NCBI RefSeq assembly: GCF_009727955.1
Contig: NZ_WOBR01000004.1
Location: 497,724-561,723, forward strand
Origin: Aliivibrio fischeri
GTDB taxonomy: Bacteria > Pseudomonadota > Gammaproteobacteria > Enterobacterales > Vibrionaceae
Direction: 5' to 3'
Length of the DNA: 64,000 bases
Of this stretch, positions 16,922-26,494 are shown in pieces. The translations under genes and the position numbers were made by a program. Below the pieces are notes generated by a model. That model had not been told where the DNA came from and searched no databases. It saw only the letters and a program-made list of their open reading frames with translations. Position 1 is the stretch's first letter; each line of letters opens with the position of its first letter.

Positions 16922-17725
16922 TTATTTCTTTCTAAAAGGTTGAGTCAGCATTTTATCTAAGCGCTGCTCTCTTTCTTTTCTGAAAAATCCCAATCCAATC
17001 TTCATATCCTGATGACCATCAATGGGTTTTACTAAATAAGTATTTCCAATTCGGTCCCAAATAGATAAAAAGAAACCATAATTATTATGCATTTCTGAGA
17101 TATGAACTGAATGATGAACTCGGTGAAAATCAGGAGTAACGAATAACCCTCGAATATAACGATCAAGTGTACGTGGAATAAATAAATTACTGTGATTAAA
17201 CATCGCACTGACATTCAAAACAATTTCAAAAATAATGACGGCCTCAACTGGGATGCCAAGTAACCCTATCGCTGCGATTTTAATCAGCATAGAGAGAATA
17301 ATTTCAATGGGATGAAAGCGTGTACCTGTTGTGACATCAATATCTTGATCTGAATGATGCATTCGATGTAATCGCCACAGTAAAGGAATGCGATGAAACG
17401 CTCGATGCTGCCAATAAATTAGCCAATCCAATAATAAAATAGATAAGAGAATCGTTAAGAACGTTGGTGTATTGAGGTAATAAAATAAACCAAATTGCTC
17501 CTGATTTGCGATAAAAGCAGCATCAACGGCTAATAACGGTAAGGTTAAACGAAGGACGATACTGTTGAAAAAAATTAAGCCTATATTGTTTAACCAGCGG
17601 AACTGTTTATTTTGAGTGAGTGCTTTGCGAGGCCATTTGTATTCAGCCAAAGCAAAAATGATGAAAGCAGTAACAAAAAATCCAAAACGTAACGTGTCAC
17701 TGTATTCAATCCAATTATTTTCCAT
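16922..17725 (-). CDS. Sterol desaturase / fatty acid hydroxylase family membrane protein
   Basis: 267-aa integral membrane protein with about four helices and the di-iron histidine clusters of the superfamily: HRAFH and HRMHH (about residues 107-122), then HSN and HRVHH (about 176-205). These enzymes use O2 and a di-iron centre to hydroxylate or desaturate lipids. Bacterial members have diverse, mostly unknown substrates. It is divergent from the DTW-domain gene, with a spacer under 100 bases. Confidence 0.88.
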   Translation of the reverse strand: MENNWIEYSDTLRFGFFVTAFIIFALAEYKWPRKALTQNKQFRWLNNIGLIFFNSIVLRLTLPLLAVDAAFIANQEQFGLFYYLNTPTFLTILLSILLLDWLIYWQHRAFHRIPLLWRLHRMHHSDQDIDVTTGTRFHPIEIILSMLIKIAAIGLLGIPVEAVIIFEIVLNVSAMFNHSNLFIPRTLDRYIRGLFVTPDFHRVHHSVHISEMHNNYGFFLSIWDRIGNTYLVKPIDGHQDMKIGLGFFRKEREQRLDKMLTQPFRKK

Positions 17726-17771
17726 TAGGAATTTCTCTTTAGAACTTGTTATTACTCATACTGTAAGTAAA

Positions 17772-18560
17772 ATGCGCTTTTTTTTCCATATAAATAAAAT
17801 TGCTTGGTTGTTGTTCATGCGAATTCATAAAGTTCATCAGTTACATAAAGAAAGATTAGCTCGCTCTTCTAAACCTTTTAATGCGAGAGGGGCGAATGTG
17901 AATCGTTGTGAGTTTTGCCAAGTACATAAAGACCACTGTATCTGCGAACATCAGCCAGAAACCACATCAAATGCTGCATTTTTGCTTATTATGTTTGATA
18001 CGGAAGTATTAAAGCCAAGTAATACGGGTAAGTTGATTGCTGATGTGATTCCTGAAACTCATGCTTACCTTTGGTCACGTACTGAGCCAAGTGAAGAGAT
18101 GTTATCACTGCTAAATAATGAGGCTTATCAACCTTTTGTGGTTTTCCCAGAAGAGCAAATTGAAGATAAATCATTAGTACGCAATGAAGTGAAGGTCGAA
18201 GAGGGCAAAACACCATTATTTATCTTATTAGATGGTAGTTGGCGTGAAGCGGGAAGAATGTATCGTAAAAGCCCATATTTACATCAATTACCTGTTCTTT
18301 CTTTTAAGAGTGAACAACTTTCAAATTATATTATGCGTAAAGCATCGAAAGATCATCAACTTGCTACGGCCGAAGTTGCTAGCATGGTACTTGATTTGTT
18401 TGGTGAGCAAGATAATGCAAGACATCTAGAGCATTGGTTTGAATTGTTTCGAGAACATTACCTTTATAGTAAACGTCCAGTAAAAGGCGCAGAACGAGGT
18501 ATGGGCTTAAAACGTTTGATTGAATTTCGTACAAATCTGAAAGTAAATAACGAAATCTAA
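17772..18560 (+). CDS. DTW domain protein, probable tRNA aminocarboxypropyltransferase
   Basis: The DTW family includes TapT, which transfers the 3-amino-3-carboxypropyl group of SAM to uridine in tRNA. Seen here are an N-terminal Cys cluster (RCEFCQVHKDHCIC) likely to bind zinc, the signature region LLDGSWREAGRMYRKSPYL and the downstream SYxMR-like NYIMRK block. The signature reads D-G-S-W where the family normally has D-x-T-W. The start is either 17772 (MRFFFHINK) or 17817 (MRIHKVHQLHKERLA); the second fits family N-termini better, and neither has a strong Shine-Dalgarno. Confidence 0.8.
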   Translation: MRFFFHINKIAWLLFMRIHKVHQLHKERLARSSKPFNARGANVNRCEFCQVHKDHCICEHQPETTSNAAFLLIMFDTEVLKPSNTGKLIADVIPETHAYLWSRTEPSEEMLSLLNNEAYQPFVVFPEEQIEDKSLVRNEVKVEEGKTPLFILLDGSWREAGRMYRKSPYLHQLPVLSFKSEQLSNYIMRKASKDHQLATAEVASMVLDLFGEQDNARHLEHWFELFREHYLYSKRPVKGAERGMGLKRLIEFRTNLKVNNEI

Positions 18561-18686
18561 TACCAGTTTGAGGTTCAATTCACACTAAAAACCGACGAAT
18601 ATCGGATAGGTCACAGTCTGTATAGCTAAAAATTAGGTAAGATAACACCATAAAAGTTTTAGAATAGTTTAGGACAAGGATACCTT

Positions 18687-19598
18687 ATGTACTACGGTTT
18701 TGATGTGGGTGGAACTAAGATTGAGTTCGGTGCGTTTAATGAAAAACTTGAGCGTGTTGCAACTGAGCGAATTCCAACACAAACTGAAAATTACTCGTTA
18801 TTAGTTGATGATATTGCATCATTGATTGCAAAGTATGATGCAGAGTTTGGCGTTGAAGGTAAAGTCGGTTTAGGTATTCCAGGAATGGAAGATGCTGAAA
18901 CAGGGGCTTTATTAACAAGTAACGTACCCGCAGCGAAAGGTCAATTCTTGCGAAAAGATTTAGAAGCAAAAATTGGTCGTTCAGTAAAAATCGATAACGA
19001 TGCCAACTGTTTTGCACTATCAGAAGCGTGGGATGAAGAGTTAAAAGATTCACCATCAGTAATGGGACTAATTCTAGGAACAGGCTTCGGTGGTGGTTTA
19101 ATTTTTGATGGTCAAGCTTTCTCTGGTTACAGCCATGTAGCTGGTGAACTAGGTCATTCACGTTTACCTATTGATGCATGGTTCCACCTTGGAGAAAACG
19201 CACCGTTATTAGGTTGTGGTTGTGGTAATAAAGGTTGTTTAGATAGTTATCTTTCTGGGCGAGGCTTTGAGCTACTTTATGCGCATTATTACGGTGAGCA
19301 AAAGAAAGCGATTGATATCATCAAAGCTCATGCAGAAGGTGATGTGAATGCAGTAGAACATGTTGACCGCTTCATGGAACTTTTGGCAATTTGTTTTGCT
19401 AATCTATTTACTTGTTTTGACCCGCACGTTGTCGCGCTTGGTGGTGGATTATCAAACTTTGAATTGATTTATGAAGAACTACCAAAGCGTTTACCAAAAC
19501 ACCTTCTATCTGTTGCGCGTGTACCTCGTATTATTAAAGCGAAGCATGGTGATTCAGGTGGCGTACGTGGTGCGGCATTCTTGAATATTAAAGACTAA
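18687..19598 (+). CDS. nagK: N-acetyl-D-glucosamine kinase (ROK family)
   Basis: Phosphorylates GlcNAc, typically recycled from murein or chitin, to GlcNAc-6-phosphate. The 303-aa ROK protein shows the phosphate loop [10 protein letters not shown], catalytic Asp in [16 protein letters not shown]-site LGTGFGGG, substrate residues ELGHSRLP and the zinc motif [10 protein letters not shown]. These match E. coli NagK along the whole length. AAGGA lies 7 bases before the ATG. A terminator follows, so it is monocistronic. Together with the GH19 chitinase at 38379 it fits chitin use. Confidence 0.95.
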
Positions 19599-19631
19599 GC
19601 GCTATAAAAATAAGATAGAAAATGCTGATAC

Positions 19632-19686
19632 AAAAAGAGCCTCGTGTTGTTTGTTATTACTAACAGATAAACAGAGGCTCTTTTTT
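19632..19686. terminator. Intrinsic terminator after nagK
   Basis: Long hairpin with outer stem AAAAAGAGCCTC / GAGGCTCTTTTT and an inner TGTTT/AAACA pairing, with poly-T on the nagK side and poly-A on the other. It lies between nagK and the convergent SEC-C gene. Confidence 0.88.
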
Positions 19687-19731
19687 GTAACGCGCTTAGA
19701 TTTAATTAAGCAACTTAACGTTAATTAGCTA

Positions 19732-20064
19732 TTAAGCACAGCATTTTTTGTATTTCTTACCGCTACCGCAAGAACAAGGATCATTGCGGTTAGGTGTTTT
19801 CTCAAAGCGAGTCGTTTGAGGTTTATTCAATACACCTTCAAGCTCAAGAATATTTTCTTCTTTCTCTGCATTCACTTCAATGTTAGCAAACAATTTATGC
19901 TCAGCAACTTGGGCTTCAACTTCGATTTTACGCTCTTCAGTTTGAACAACTAGAGTTAATGGCGCTTCTTCAGTACCTAACTTAACGTCACGCTTAGTGT
20001 TGTAACCAGAAAGAACGTGGTTTTGACGAGTCTCGATACGACCTTTGAAGAACATTTTAGACAT
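19732..20064 (-). CDS. SEC-C motif metal-binding protein
   Basis: 110-aa cytoplasmic protein. The C-terminus carries a SEC-C zinc motif, CSCGSGKKYKKCC, identical in layout to the tail of SecA; the N-terminal 85 residues are beta-rich and of unknown function. It belongs to the small gammaproteobacterial SWIM/SEC-C family of PBPRA1643 type. AAGGCTCC precedes the ATG. Role unknown; SEC-C motifs bind zinc and in SecA contact SecB and ribosomes. Confidence 0.82.
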   Translation of the reverse strand: MSKMFFKGRIETRQNHVLSGYNTKRDVKLGTEEAPLTLVVQTEERKIEVEAQVAEHKLFANIEVNAEKEENILELEGVLNKPQTTRFEKTPNRNDPCSCGSGKKYKKCCA

Positions 20065-20148
20065 CTTGGAGCCTTATAATTTTAGAACACAGTATTTTAG
20101 GCACGTTTATACCATCAACACGAGATGGGATAAAGTGATTAGAAAAGA

Positions 20149-20179
20149 AAACAGACCTAATTGTAAAACAGGCCTGTTT
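20149..20179 (-). terminator. Intrinsic terminator of the tup-mob-moe operon
   Basis: On the minus strand, stem AAACAGGCCT / AGGTCTGTTT (one G-T wobble) with an 11-base loop, followed by a T-rich tract, 21 bases after the moeA stop. Confidence 0.78.
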
Positions 20180-20200
20180 ATAATTTTTAGGTAAAAAGTA

Positions 20201-21982
20201 TTAAACTCTCGAATTCAACGGAATGATCGTTACCTTTTGACCAATATCTACCGACTCAACGTCTGGTTGCACTTCAATTAAGCAGTTGGCTTCACTCATT
20301 GAGCGTAGGATACCTGAGCCTTGTTTGCCTGTGGTTACCACTTCCATTTGACCATTTTGGTTAATAGAGTAAATACCACGGCTATATTCCGTACGACCAG
20401 TGCGAGAGCGGATAAACTCTTTTGCAATTGCAGTGAAGGTTTCAGGCTGCCAATTATCTTCGCCTTGAAGTTTACGAAGTGCAGGTTCAACAAATTGTAA
20501 GAACGCTACCATTACTGCTACAGGGTTGCCCGGTAAACCAAAGAATGGAGTATCACCAATATGACCAAAGGCAAGAGGGCGTCCCGGACGCATATTGATA
20601 CGCCAGAAATTAATATTACCCAGTTTGTCTAAAATCGTTTTGATGTAGTCTGCATCACCAACCGAGACACCACCAGAAGATAAAATCATATCTGCTTGTT
20701 GTGATGCTTGAGAAAGCGTTGATTCTAAAGCTGCTTCACTGTCTTCAATGATACCGAAATCAATCACTTCACAGCCTAATTTTTGCAGTAATGCGATTAA
20801 AGTAAAACGGTTTGAGTCGTAAATAGAGTTGGCTTTTTGTGCTTCACCCGGTGCTTGAACTTCATCACCAGTAGAAAAAATAGCCACTTTTGTTTTAGCG
20901 ATAACAGGAACAGAAGCAATACCTAAAGACGCAAGCATACCCACTTCAGGCGCGGTAATGCGTGAGCCTTTAGCTACACAGATCTGATCGATAGCCAGAT
21001 CTTCACCGGCTAGACGAACGTTTTGACCTTTACGAATGCCTGATTTACCCGTATCGAAGCGCACTTGATCGCCTTCTTGAGTCGCTTGTTCACGCATGAT
21101 CACCGCATGACCATTTTCAGGTACTGGCGCACCTGTCATGATTTTTGCAGCTTCACCATGTTGAAGAGGGCGATCATAGCTGTGACCCGCCATGATTTCG
21201 GTAACAACTGTATAGCTTTCACGCTCTAAATCATCACCACAAATCACATAGCCATCCATTGCTGAATTATTGTGCTGAGGAGCATTAATAGGAGATAAAA
21301 TATTTTGAGCAGCTAATGCATTAATCGACTCAACTAAAGAAACATCACTTTGTGAATTTAGAGGAGTAATAGCGTCTAAAATCTTTGCTCTGCCTTGGCT
21401 AACAGATAAAAATGCAGGAGATAACTCATCGCAATTAGCGGATAGGTCACTTTGCTGTTTATGTTGATGCTGTTTTACGTAGTCAACAATGAATTGCGTG
21501 ATTGAGTCGGTATCATTGATATCCATTTGAGGCAGTTCAGATTCAGCTTTTAAATCCGAGGCAATCGCAATGATGTTCTCATCTTCTGGGAAAATCCAAG
21601 GCTTACCGACTTCATCACGATGCAGTTCAATCTTGGTGTATGGCAGTTGTTTAAACCCTTCAATAAGAATTAAGTCTAATTCAGTCTGGTCGAGTTTATT
21701 GATTAACTGCTGACACGTAGTTTCTTCATCTGGTGTTTCAGTGATTAATGCGTTACGAAAGCGTGAACTGATCAACATTTGGCTAGCGCCCGCTTTACGT
21801 AAGCGGTAGCTGTCTTTGCCTTCTTGGTCGATGTCAAAATTATGGTGAGCGTGTTTAATGACTGCGACTTTTAGTCCCATATCAGTCAGTTTAGGTAGCA
21901 GTTTTTCAAGTAATGTTGTTTTACCTGTGCCGCTATAAGCAGCAAAACCCAATAGAGGGATAGACGCAGACGTTAAGCTCAT
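20201..21982 (-). CDS. MobB-MoeA fusion, molybdopterin cofactor assembly
   Basis: 593-aa fusion. Residues 1 to about 170 are MobB, a GTP-binding adaptor with P-loop [14 protein letters not shown] and [19 protein letters not shown]. Residues about 190-593 are MoeA, the molybdopterin molybdotransferase, with [41 protein letters not shown] and [11 protein letters not shown]. MoeA inserts molybdate (or tungstate) into adenylylated molybdopterin; MobB assists MobA in making the guanine dinucleotide form. The fusion is common in Vibrionaceae. The ATG overlaps the mobA stop (ATGA). It is last in the tungstate operon. Confidence 0.95.
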   Translation of the reverse strand: MSLTSASIPLLGFAAYSGTGKTTLLEKLLPKLTDMGLKVAVIKHAHHNFDIDQEGKDSYRLRKAGASQMLISSRFRNALITETPDEETTCQQLINKLDQTELDLILIEGFKQLPYTKIELHRDEVGKPWIFPEDENIIAIASDLKAESELPQMDINDTDSITQFIVDYVKQHQHKQQSDLSANCDELSPAFLSVSQGRAKILDAITPLNSQSDVSLVESINALAAQNILSPINAPQHNNSAMDGYVICGDDLERESYTVVTEIMAGHSYDRPLQHGEAAKIMTGAPVPENGHAVIMREQATQEGDQVRFDTGKSGIRKGQNVRLAGEDLAIDQICVAKGSRITAPEVGMLASLGIASVPVIAKTKVAIFSTGDEVQAPGEAQKANSIYDSNRFTLIALLQKLGCEVIDFGIIEDSEAALESTLSQASQQADMILSSGGVSVGDADYIKTILDKLGNINFWRINMRPGRPLAFGHIGDTPFFGLPGNPVAVMVAFLQFVEPALRKLQGEDNWQPETFTAIAKEFIRSRTGRTEYSRGIYSINQNGQMEVVTTGKQGSGILRSMSEANCLIEVQPDVESVDIGQKVTIIPLNSRV

Positions 21983-22563
21983 AATAAAGTTCCAAATTGT
22001 TCAAGTTCTTGAGGACTATTCAAATTGATAAAAGCGTTAGGGTAGTCAGAGAAATCAGCAAATACAGTATTACACTCTTTGTATAATAGGATGATTTTTC
22101 TGTCTCCACGCGTTAAAAAGGCATCAATTTTTGGAATAATACGTTTATGCATTAAAGTGACAACAGGTTGCATATACTCACCATCATGAGCTACTACAAT
22201 ATCAGTATCTTCTTTTACTGCATCGCAAAGCAAAGAAACTAAATTACTTGGAAGGTTAGGGGAATCACATGGAATAAACCCAACCCAATCAGAATTCATG
22301 TTTACAAGACCAGAATGCATACCCGCCAAAGGACCTGGGTATTCACTAAATTGGTCAGGAAAGGTGACGGCGTAACGTGAGTATTCTTCTATACTGCGGT
22401 TAGCATTGATGGCAATCTGGTCAGTTTGAGATGTTAATGTGTCTAGAGCGTGCTCGATGAGTGGTTTATCTTGAAATAAAACAAACCCCTTATCTTTCCC
22501 CCCCATACGACGAGCTTGCCCACCCGCTAAAATTACCCAACTAGTTTGCTTTGGCTGGAGCAT
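21979..22563 (-). CDS. mobA: Molybdenum cofactor guanylyltransferase MobA
   Basis: Adds GMP to Mo-molybdopterin to give the MGD cofactor. The 194-aa protein has the nucleotidyltransferase signature [16 protein letters not shown] near the N-terminus, the [18 protein letters not shown] block and metal-binding [10 protein letters not shown]. The ATG at 22563, with AAGGAT upstream, is preferred to an in-frame TTG at 22581. It overlaps the upstream ABC ATPase gene by 23 bases and the downstream mobB-moeA by 4 bases, so the genes are translationally linked. Confidence 0.95.
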   Translation of the reverse strand: MLQPKQTSWVILAGGQARRMGGKDKGFVLFQDKPLIEHALDTLTSQTDQIAINANRSIEEYSRYAVTFPDQFSEYPGPLAGMHSGLVNMNSDWVGFIPCDSPNLPSNLVSLLCDAVKEDTDIVVAHDGEYMQPVVTLMHKRIIPKIDAFLTRGDRKIILLYKECNTVFADFSDYPNAFINLNSPQELEQFGTLL

Positions 22564-23248
22564 ACTTATCCTTGCTAACAATCACTTTTAATGGGGTTGA
22601 TTCTATCAGCTTTGCATCTGAAATGGTCCATTGACGATGACAAATTTCAGTTAAAGCATTGGTTTGGTGGCTGGTAACGACAATACTAGAGCCACGATCA
22701 AGCAGATCTTTAGCCATAATTACCAATAGATCGATGGACTCTTGGTCAACACTGGCACTTGGTTCGTCCATTAGCAAGATAGACGGTTTTAATACCCAAG
22801 CTCGAGCCATAGCGACACGTTGTTTTTCACCACCAGATAAAACAGAAATATGTTCGTCAGCTAATGTCTCAAGCCCAACCATACGTAAGGCATTAATTAC
22901 CATATTACGTTTGTTTTGCTTGCTCATTGCTGTGTATTTCACACCGTAAATGACATTGTCATAAACCGTACCATCAAAAAGGAATGGGTTCTGATGTAAA
23001 TAAACGATTTGGTTGTTACCTGAACGGCCTAGTAAACGAACAGACCAGTGAGGTTGGTCAAGGTTGATCTTACCTGTTGTTGCGGTTTGCAGACCCGATA
23101 GGATTTTGAGTAGAGTGGTTTTACCTACGCCATTGGCGCCACGTAAATAAACAGATTCTTTTGGCCCAAGAGATAAATGTGGGATATGAAAAAGCACACG
23201 ATCGTTAAATCGCATAGATAGATTATCGGCAGTTATTCTAATTGTCAT
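22541..23248 (-). CDS. tupC: Tungstate ABC transporter ATP-binding protein
   Basis: 235-aa ABC ATPase with Walker [11 protein letters not shown]-loop region, signature [14 protein letters not shown], Walker [13 protein letters not shown] and switch histidine in VVTSHQ. It energises the import complex formed with the permease (23262-23960) and the tungstate-binding protein (23964-24785). The ATG at 23248 ([14 protein letters not shown]) lies 13 bases after the permease stop; in-frame extensions upstream would run into the permease gene. Substrate assignment rests on the neighbouring TupA. Confidence 0.9.
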   Translation of the reverse strand: MTIRITADNLSMRFNDRVLFHIPHLSLGPKESVYLRGANGVGKTTLLKILSGLQTATTGKINLDQPHWSVRLLGRSGNNQIVYLHQNPFLFDGTVYDNVIYGVKYTAMSKQNKRNMVINALRMVGLETLADEHISVLSGGEKQRVAMARAWVLKPSILLMDEPSASVDQESIDLLVIMAKDLLDRGSSIVVTSHQTNALTEICHRQWTISDAKLIESTPLKVIVSKDKYAPAKAN

Positions 23249-23261
23249 CGTTATATGCCTA

Positions 23262-23960
23262 CTAAGTACGTAAATACCCTTTACCACGAGTGATAGAGAG
23301 TAAAAAGTTTAAAACGAGTGCTAAAACTAATAACACCATACCAAGAGCAACACCCTGTGCAAATGCGCCTTTTTGGCTTTCCATTGCAATCGCAGTTGGA
23401 ATATTTCGAGTAGAGTTGAAGATGTTACCACCAACCATCATTGAACAACCTACTTCAGTAATTATACGAGAAAATCCAGCGATTACAGCGGCTAAAATAG
23501 GGAAGCGAGTCTCCCAAATTAAGCTACCAAATGCGCGTGGAAGTGAAGCACCAAGTGTGAATGAGGTTTCCCAAACACGACGGTCACTGTGCTGAAATGC
23601 ACCATGCATCATAGCGACCATTATTGGAAAACAGATAAATATCTGTCCAATAACCATGGCTTCTTGGGTAAAGAGTAGTTGCCAGTCACCTAATGGGCCA
23701 GCACGAGAAAGCATCATATACAGTAGCAGCCCAATAACAACGGTGGGTACGGATTGCAATGTATTCATAATAGAAAGTAATAGCCACCGCCCAGGGAAAG
23801 ATCCATAAGCAAGCGCAAATGCCAACAAAAGAGCAGGTAATAATACAACTGCCATTGCAAATAGGGACACAGAAAAAGAAACACCTACAATGCTCCATAA
23901 TGCAGTATCACCACTAAACAGTAATTGAATTGCCTCTTGAGAGGTGGCTAAAATAGTCAT
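23262..23960 (-). CDS. tupB: Tungstate ABC transporter permease
   Basis: 232-aa inner-membrane permease with about five or six helices and the EAA loop typical of binding-protein-dependent importers (about residues 130-160, ETSFTLGASLPRAFGSLIW). It forms the channel for the oxyanion delivered by TupA. Its start is 3 bases after the tupA stop. It is shorter than ModB-type permeases with extra domains but normal for TupB. Confidence 0.92.
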   Translation of the reverse strand: MTILATSQEAIQLLFSGDTALWSIVGVSFSVSLFAMAVVLLPALLLAFALAYGSFPGRWLLLSIMNTLQSVPTVVIGLLLYMMLSRAGPLGDWQLLFTQEAMVIGQIFICFPIMVAMMHGAFQHSDRRVWETSFTLGASLPRAFGSLIWETRFPILAAVIAGFSRIITEVGCSMMVGGNIFNSTRNIPTAIAMESQKGAFAQGVALGMVLLVLALVLNFLLSITRGKGYLRT

Positions 23961-23963
23961 GTA

Positions 23964-24785
23964 TTATTTAGCGTCCGCTGTGAACAGTTGTTTACCATTC
24001 AGTTTGAAGCTATTAATCATTGCTTGACCTTTGTCACTTACTAACCAATCACTGAATGCTTGTGCACCTTTAGTATTTAGGTTTTTGTAACGCTCAGGGT
24101 TAATTAGAATTACTTGGTAAGGGTTAAATAGGCGCTTATCACCTTCAACCATGATCTCAAGATCAAGTTTGTTTTGGTAAGCTAACCAAGTACCACGGTC
24201 TGTTAATGTGTAAGCTTGTAGCTCAGATGTCATGTTTAGTGTTGGACCCATACCTTGGCCAACGGCTTTATAACCACCAAAGTTTGGTTCAATTTTAGTT
24301 TGAGCCCAAAGATTCAATTCTTTTTTATTTGTACCAGAATCATCACCACGTGATACAAAAGTTACGTCAGCTTCAGCCATTTTCTTGAAAGCTTCTGTTA
24401 CGTCTTTCATGCCGTGAATATGAGCAGGATCAGCCTCTGGACCTACTAGTACAAAGTCATTGTACATCAGTGATTTTGGCTCAACACCGTAGCCTTTTTC
24501 AACAAAGTTTGCTTCAGCTTTTGGTGCGTGAGTCATTACTAAATCAACATCGCCATTTTCGCCCATTTTCAATGCTTTACCAGTACCAGCAGCAAGAACT
24601 TGAACTTCGTAGCCTGAATCTTTTTGGAATTCTGGAAGAAGGTAATCTAATAAACCTGAGTGGTAAGTACTTGTTGTCGTTGCTAAACGTACAATGTTCG
24701 CGTCATTAGCGTATACGTCAGTCGCAGAGAAAGAACCTAAAGCCAGTGCAGCAACTGCAGAAAATGTCTTAATTTTATTGTTCAT
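23964..24785 (-). CDS. tupA: Tungstate-binding periplasmic protein TupA
   Basis: 273-aa periplasmic protein with a signal peptide (about residues 1-26, ending VYA). The anion-binding TTTS motif at residues 36-39 and the blocks AAGTGKALKMGENGDVDLV, THAPKAE, and SRGDDSGTNKKE are typical of TupA rather than ModA or WtpA. It captures tungstate for TupBC. It is first in an operon with tupB, tupC, mobA and mobB-moeA, and is preceded by a sigma-54 type promoter (24857-24873) rather than an evident sigma-70 promoter. Confidence 0.93.
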   Translation of the reverse strand: MNNKIKTFSAVAALALGSFSATDVYANDANIVRLATTTSTYHSGLLDYLLPEFQKDSGYEVQVLAAGTGKALKMGENGDVDLVMTHAPKAEANFVEKGYGVEPKSLMYNDFVLVGPEADPAHIHGMKDVTEAFKKMAEADVTFVSRGDDSGTNKKELNLWAQTKIEPNFGGYKAVGQGMGPTLNMTSELQAYTLTDRGTWLAYQNKLDLEIMVEGDKRLFNPYQVILINPERYKNLNTKGAQAFSDWLVSDKGQAMINSFKLNGKQLFTADAK

Positions 24786-24856
24786 GTTATATCCATGTAA
24801 TGAAGTTTAACTTGCAAAGCATAATGCTCTGAAGTGAATAGACTCGTACCCACTAA

Positions 24857-24873
24857 AGCAATCACTATGCCAA
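24857..24873 (-). promoter_or_regulatory. Sigma-54 (-24/-12) promoter of tupA
   Basis: Minus-strand sequence TTGGCATAGTGATTGCT has GG and GC dinucleotides exactly 10 bases apart and matches the consensus TGGCAC-N5-TTGCA well. The predicted transcription start is near 24847, giving a leader of about 62 bases before the tupA ATG at 24785. The divergent neighbour encodes a sigma-54-dependent activator with an intact GAFTGA loop. Confidence 0.72.
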
Positions 24874-24963
24874 GTATAATGCCTTTAAACACACACTTAA
24901 CGTAATGATATTTAAGTGGTTGAATAGGATTCTTACATAAAAACCTTACAAAAAATGTGATTA

Positions 24964-25033
24964 GGACAAAATGTCGCAATAGAAAGGATACATTTTGCAA
25001 ATAACAGGTTAGAATAATTAGGACATTTTGACC
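24964..25033. promoter_or_regulatory. Three ACATTTTG-core repeats, candidate upstream activator sites
   Basis: Copies at 24964-24977 (GGACAAAATGTCGC, inverted and itself a partial palindrome), 24986-24999 (GGATACATTTTGCA) and 25021-25033 (GGACATTTTGACC). They lie about 115-185 bases upstream of the predicted tupA start and just before the regulator gene, where enhancer-binding proteins usually bind. They may serve both tupA activation and autoregulation. Confidence 0.5.
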
Positions 25034-25066
25034 CACATAACTCTTTAGATCTTATTAGGAATAAAT

Positions 25067-26494
25067 ATGGTTGTAAAATCAGATTGGAATGCGTTTTCAG
25101 TTCTTGTTGTTGATGATGAAATTGGTATGCAAACCATACTAAAAAAAGCATTAAGTAAACAATTTGGACAAGTGCATACCGCAGGTACGATTGAAGAAGC
25201 AGAAGAAATTCGACAATCTCACCATCTTGATTTGATCATTCTTGATATTAACTTACCCGGTCAAACCGGTTTAGAGTGGCAAGAAAGCATTGCATGTGAT
25301 GCACGTAATTATGATGTAATTTTCATGACAGGCTATGCAGAGTTAGATACAGCAATTCAAGCACTTCGATTAGGTGCGTCTGATTTTATTTTAAAGCCGT
25401 TTAATCTTGAAAACATGCTACAAGCGGTAAAGCGGTGTATGGATCGCCGTTTGGTTGAACGAACCAACTTCGCTTTAAAACGCGAAGTAGAAAAGAAAAA
25501 TCCGATTGAGATCATCGGTAATGCAGAGAAAACCTTACAGTTAAAGAAGATGGTTGCTCAACTTGCACCCTCTAATGCAGCTGTATTAATTGAAGGTGAA
25601 TCAGGAACGGGTAAAGAGTTAGTTGCTCGTGGTTTGCATCAATTAAGTGAGCGTAAAGGGCCGTTTGTACCATTAAACTGTGGGGCTATTGCTCCGGACT
25701 TACTTGAAAGTGAACTGTTTGGCCATACTTCTGGTGCGTTTACTGGCGCTAAGAAAGGGCGTGAAGGTTTATTCAGAGTTGCGAATGGTGGCACACTGTT
25801 TTTAGATGAAATCGGTGAAATGCCAATTGGAATGCAATCATCGCTGCTTCGAGCGTTAGAGCAAAAAGCCATTCGTCCAGTAGGTTCTGAAAAAGAAATC
25901 CCTGTTGATGTTCGTATTGTTGCAGCTACTAACCGTAATTTATTAGAAGAAGTAGAAAAGGGAAATTTCAGAAAAGATTTATTTTATCGTTTAAATGTTC
26001 TAACGGTTTCTCTACCTGCATTACGTGAGCGTAAAGCTGATCTTGCGTGTTTAACAGAACACTTCTCGCAAATGATCGCAAATGAAATGGGGGTTAAACC
26101 TGTGCATTGGGCTCATGAAGATATCGTAGCAATGGCAAATTACGATTGGCCGGGCAATATTCGTGAACTTAAAAATATGATTGAACGTTGTATTTTATTA
26201 GGTAAACCTCCTGTGGAGCATTGGGCTGAGTTACAAGGTGATGAGCCTATTCATCAAAACAATGAAGAACGTAAGAGTGATGACGCATCAAGGAATAAGG
26301 AAGGCGAGTGTACGTGCATGCCAATCTTAGATACTTACCCAGAAAAATGGACATTAAAAGAAGTGGAAAAATCACACATTATCACCGTTGTGGATTTACA
26401 TGATGGTAATAAATCTGCAGCAGCAAGGCAGTTGGGCGTTGCTCGTAAAACTTTAGAGCGCAAATTTAAAGAGTGGAGCGAAGAAAACGCATGA
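25067..26494 (+). CDS. Sigma-54-dependent response regulator (NtrC/DctD type)
   Basis: 475-aa activator with three domains: receiver (about 10-125, acidic pocket VVDDE and phospho-acceptor Asp60 in ILDINLPG), AAA+ sigma-54 interaction domain (about 150-380, Walker A GESGTGKE, sigma-54 loop SGAFTGAKKG, Walker B LFLDEIGEMP) and a C-terminal Fis-type HTH (GNKSAAARQLGVARKTLERK). All functional motifs are intact. TTAGGA precedes the ATG. It overlaps the sensor kinase gene by 4 bases and is divergent from the tungstate operon, which has a sigma-54 promoter. Confidence 0.93.
   Translation: MVVKSDWNAFSVLVVDDEIGMQTILKKALSKQFGQVHTAGTIEEAEEIRQSHHLDLIILDINLPGQTGLEWQESIACDARNYDVIFMTGYAELDTAIQALRLGASDFILKPFNLENMLQAVKRCMDRRLVERTNFALKREVEKKNPIEIIGNAEKTLQLKKMVAQLAPSNAAVLIEGESGTGKELVARGLHQLSERKGPFVPLNCGAIAPDLLESELFGHTSGAFTGAKKGREGLFRVANGGTLFLDEIGEMPIGMQSSLLRALEQKAIRPVGSEKEIPVDVRIVAATNRNLLEEVEKGNFRKDLFYRLNVLTVSLPALRERKADLACLTEHFSQMIANEMGVKPVHWAHEDIVAMANYDWPGNIRELKNMIERCILLGKPPVEHWAELQGDEPIHQNNEERKSDDASRNKEGECTCMPILDTYPEKWTLKEVEKSHIITVVDLHDGNKSAAARQLGVARKTLERKFKEWSEENA

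Noticed and set aside
18557-18686. Partial ATACCAGTTT repeat and CCGA-N6-TCGG sequence before nagK
   Set aside because: Only one arm of the repeat is present and the short palindrome is too weak to call as an operator.
24782-25036. 84-codon open frame on the minus strand upstream of tupA
   Set aside because: It overlaps the sigma-54 promoter and repeat region, has no good ribosome-binding site, and its product is an unremarkable hydrophobic chain. Treated as chance.
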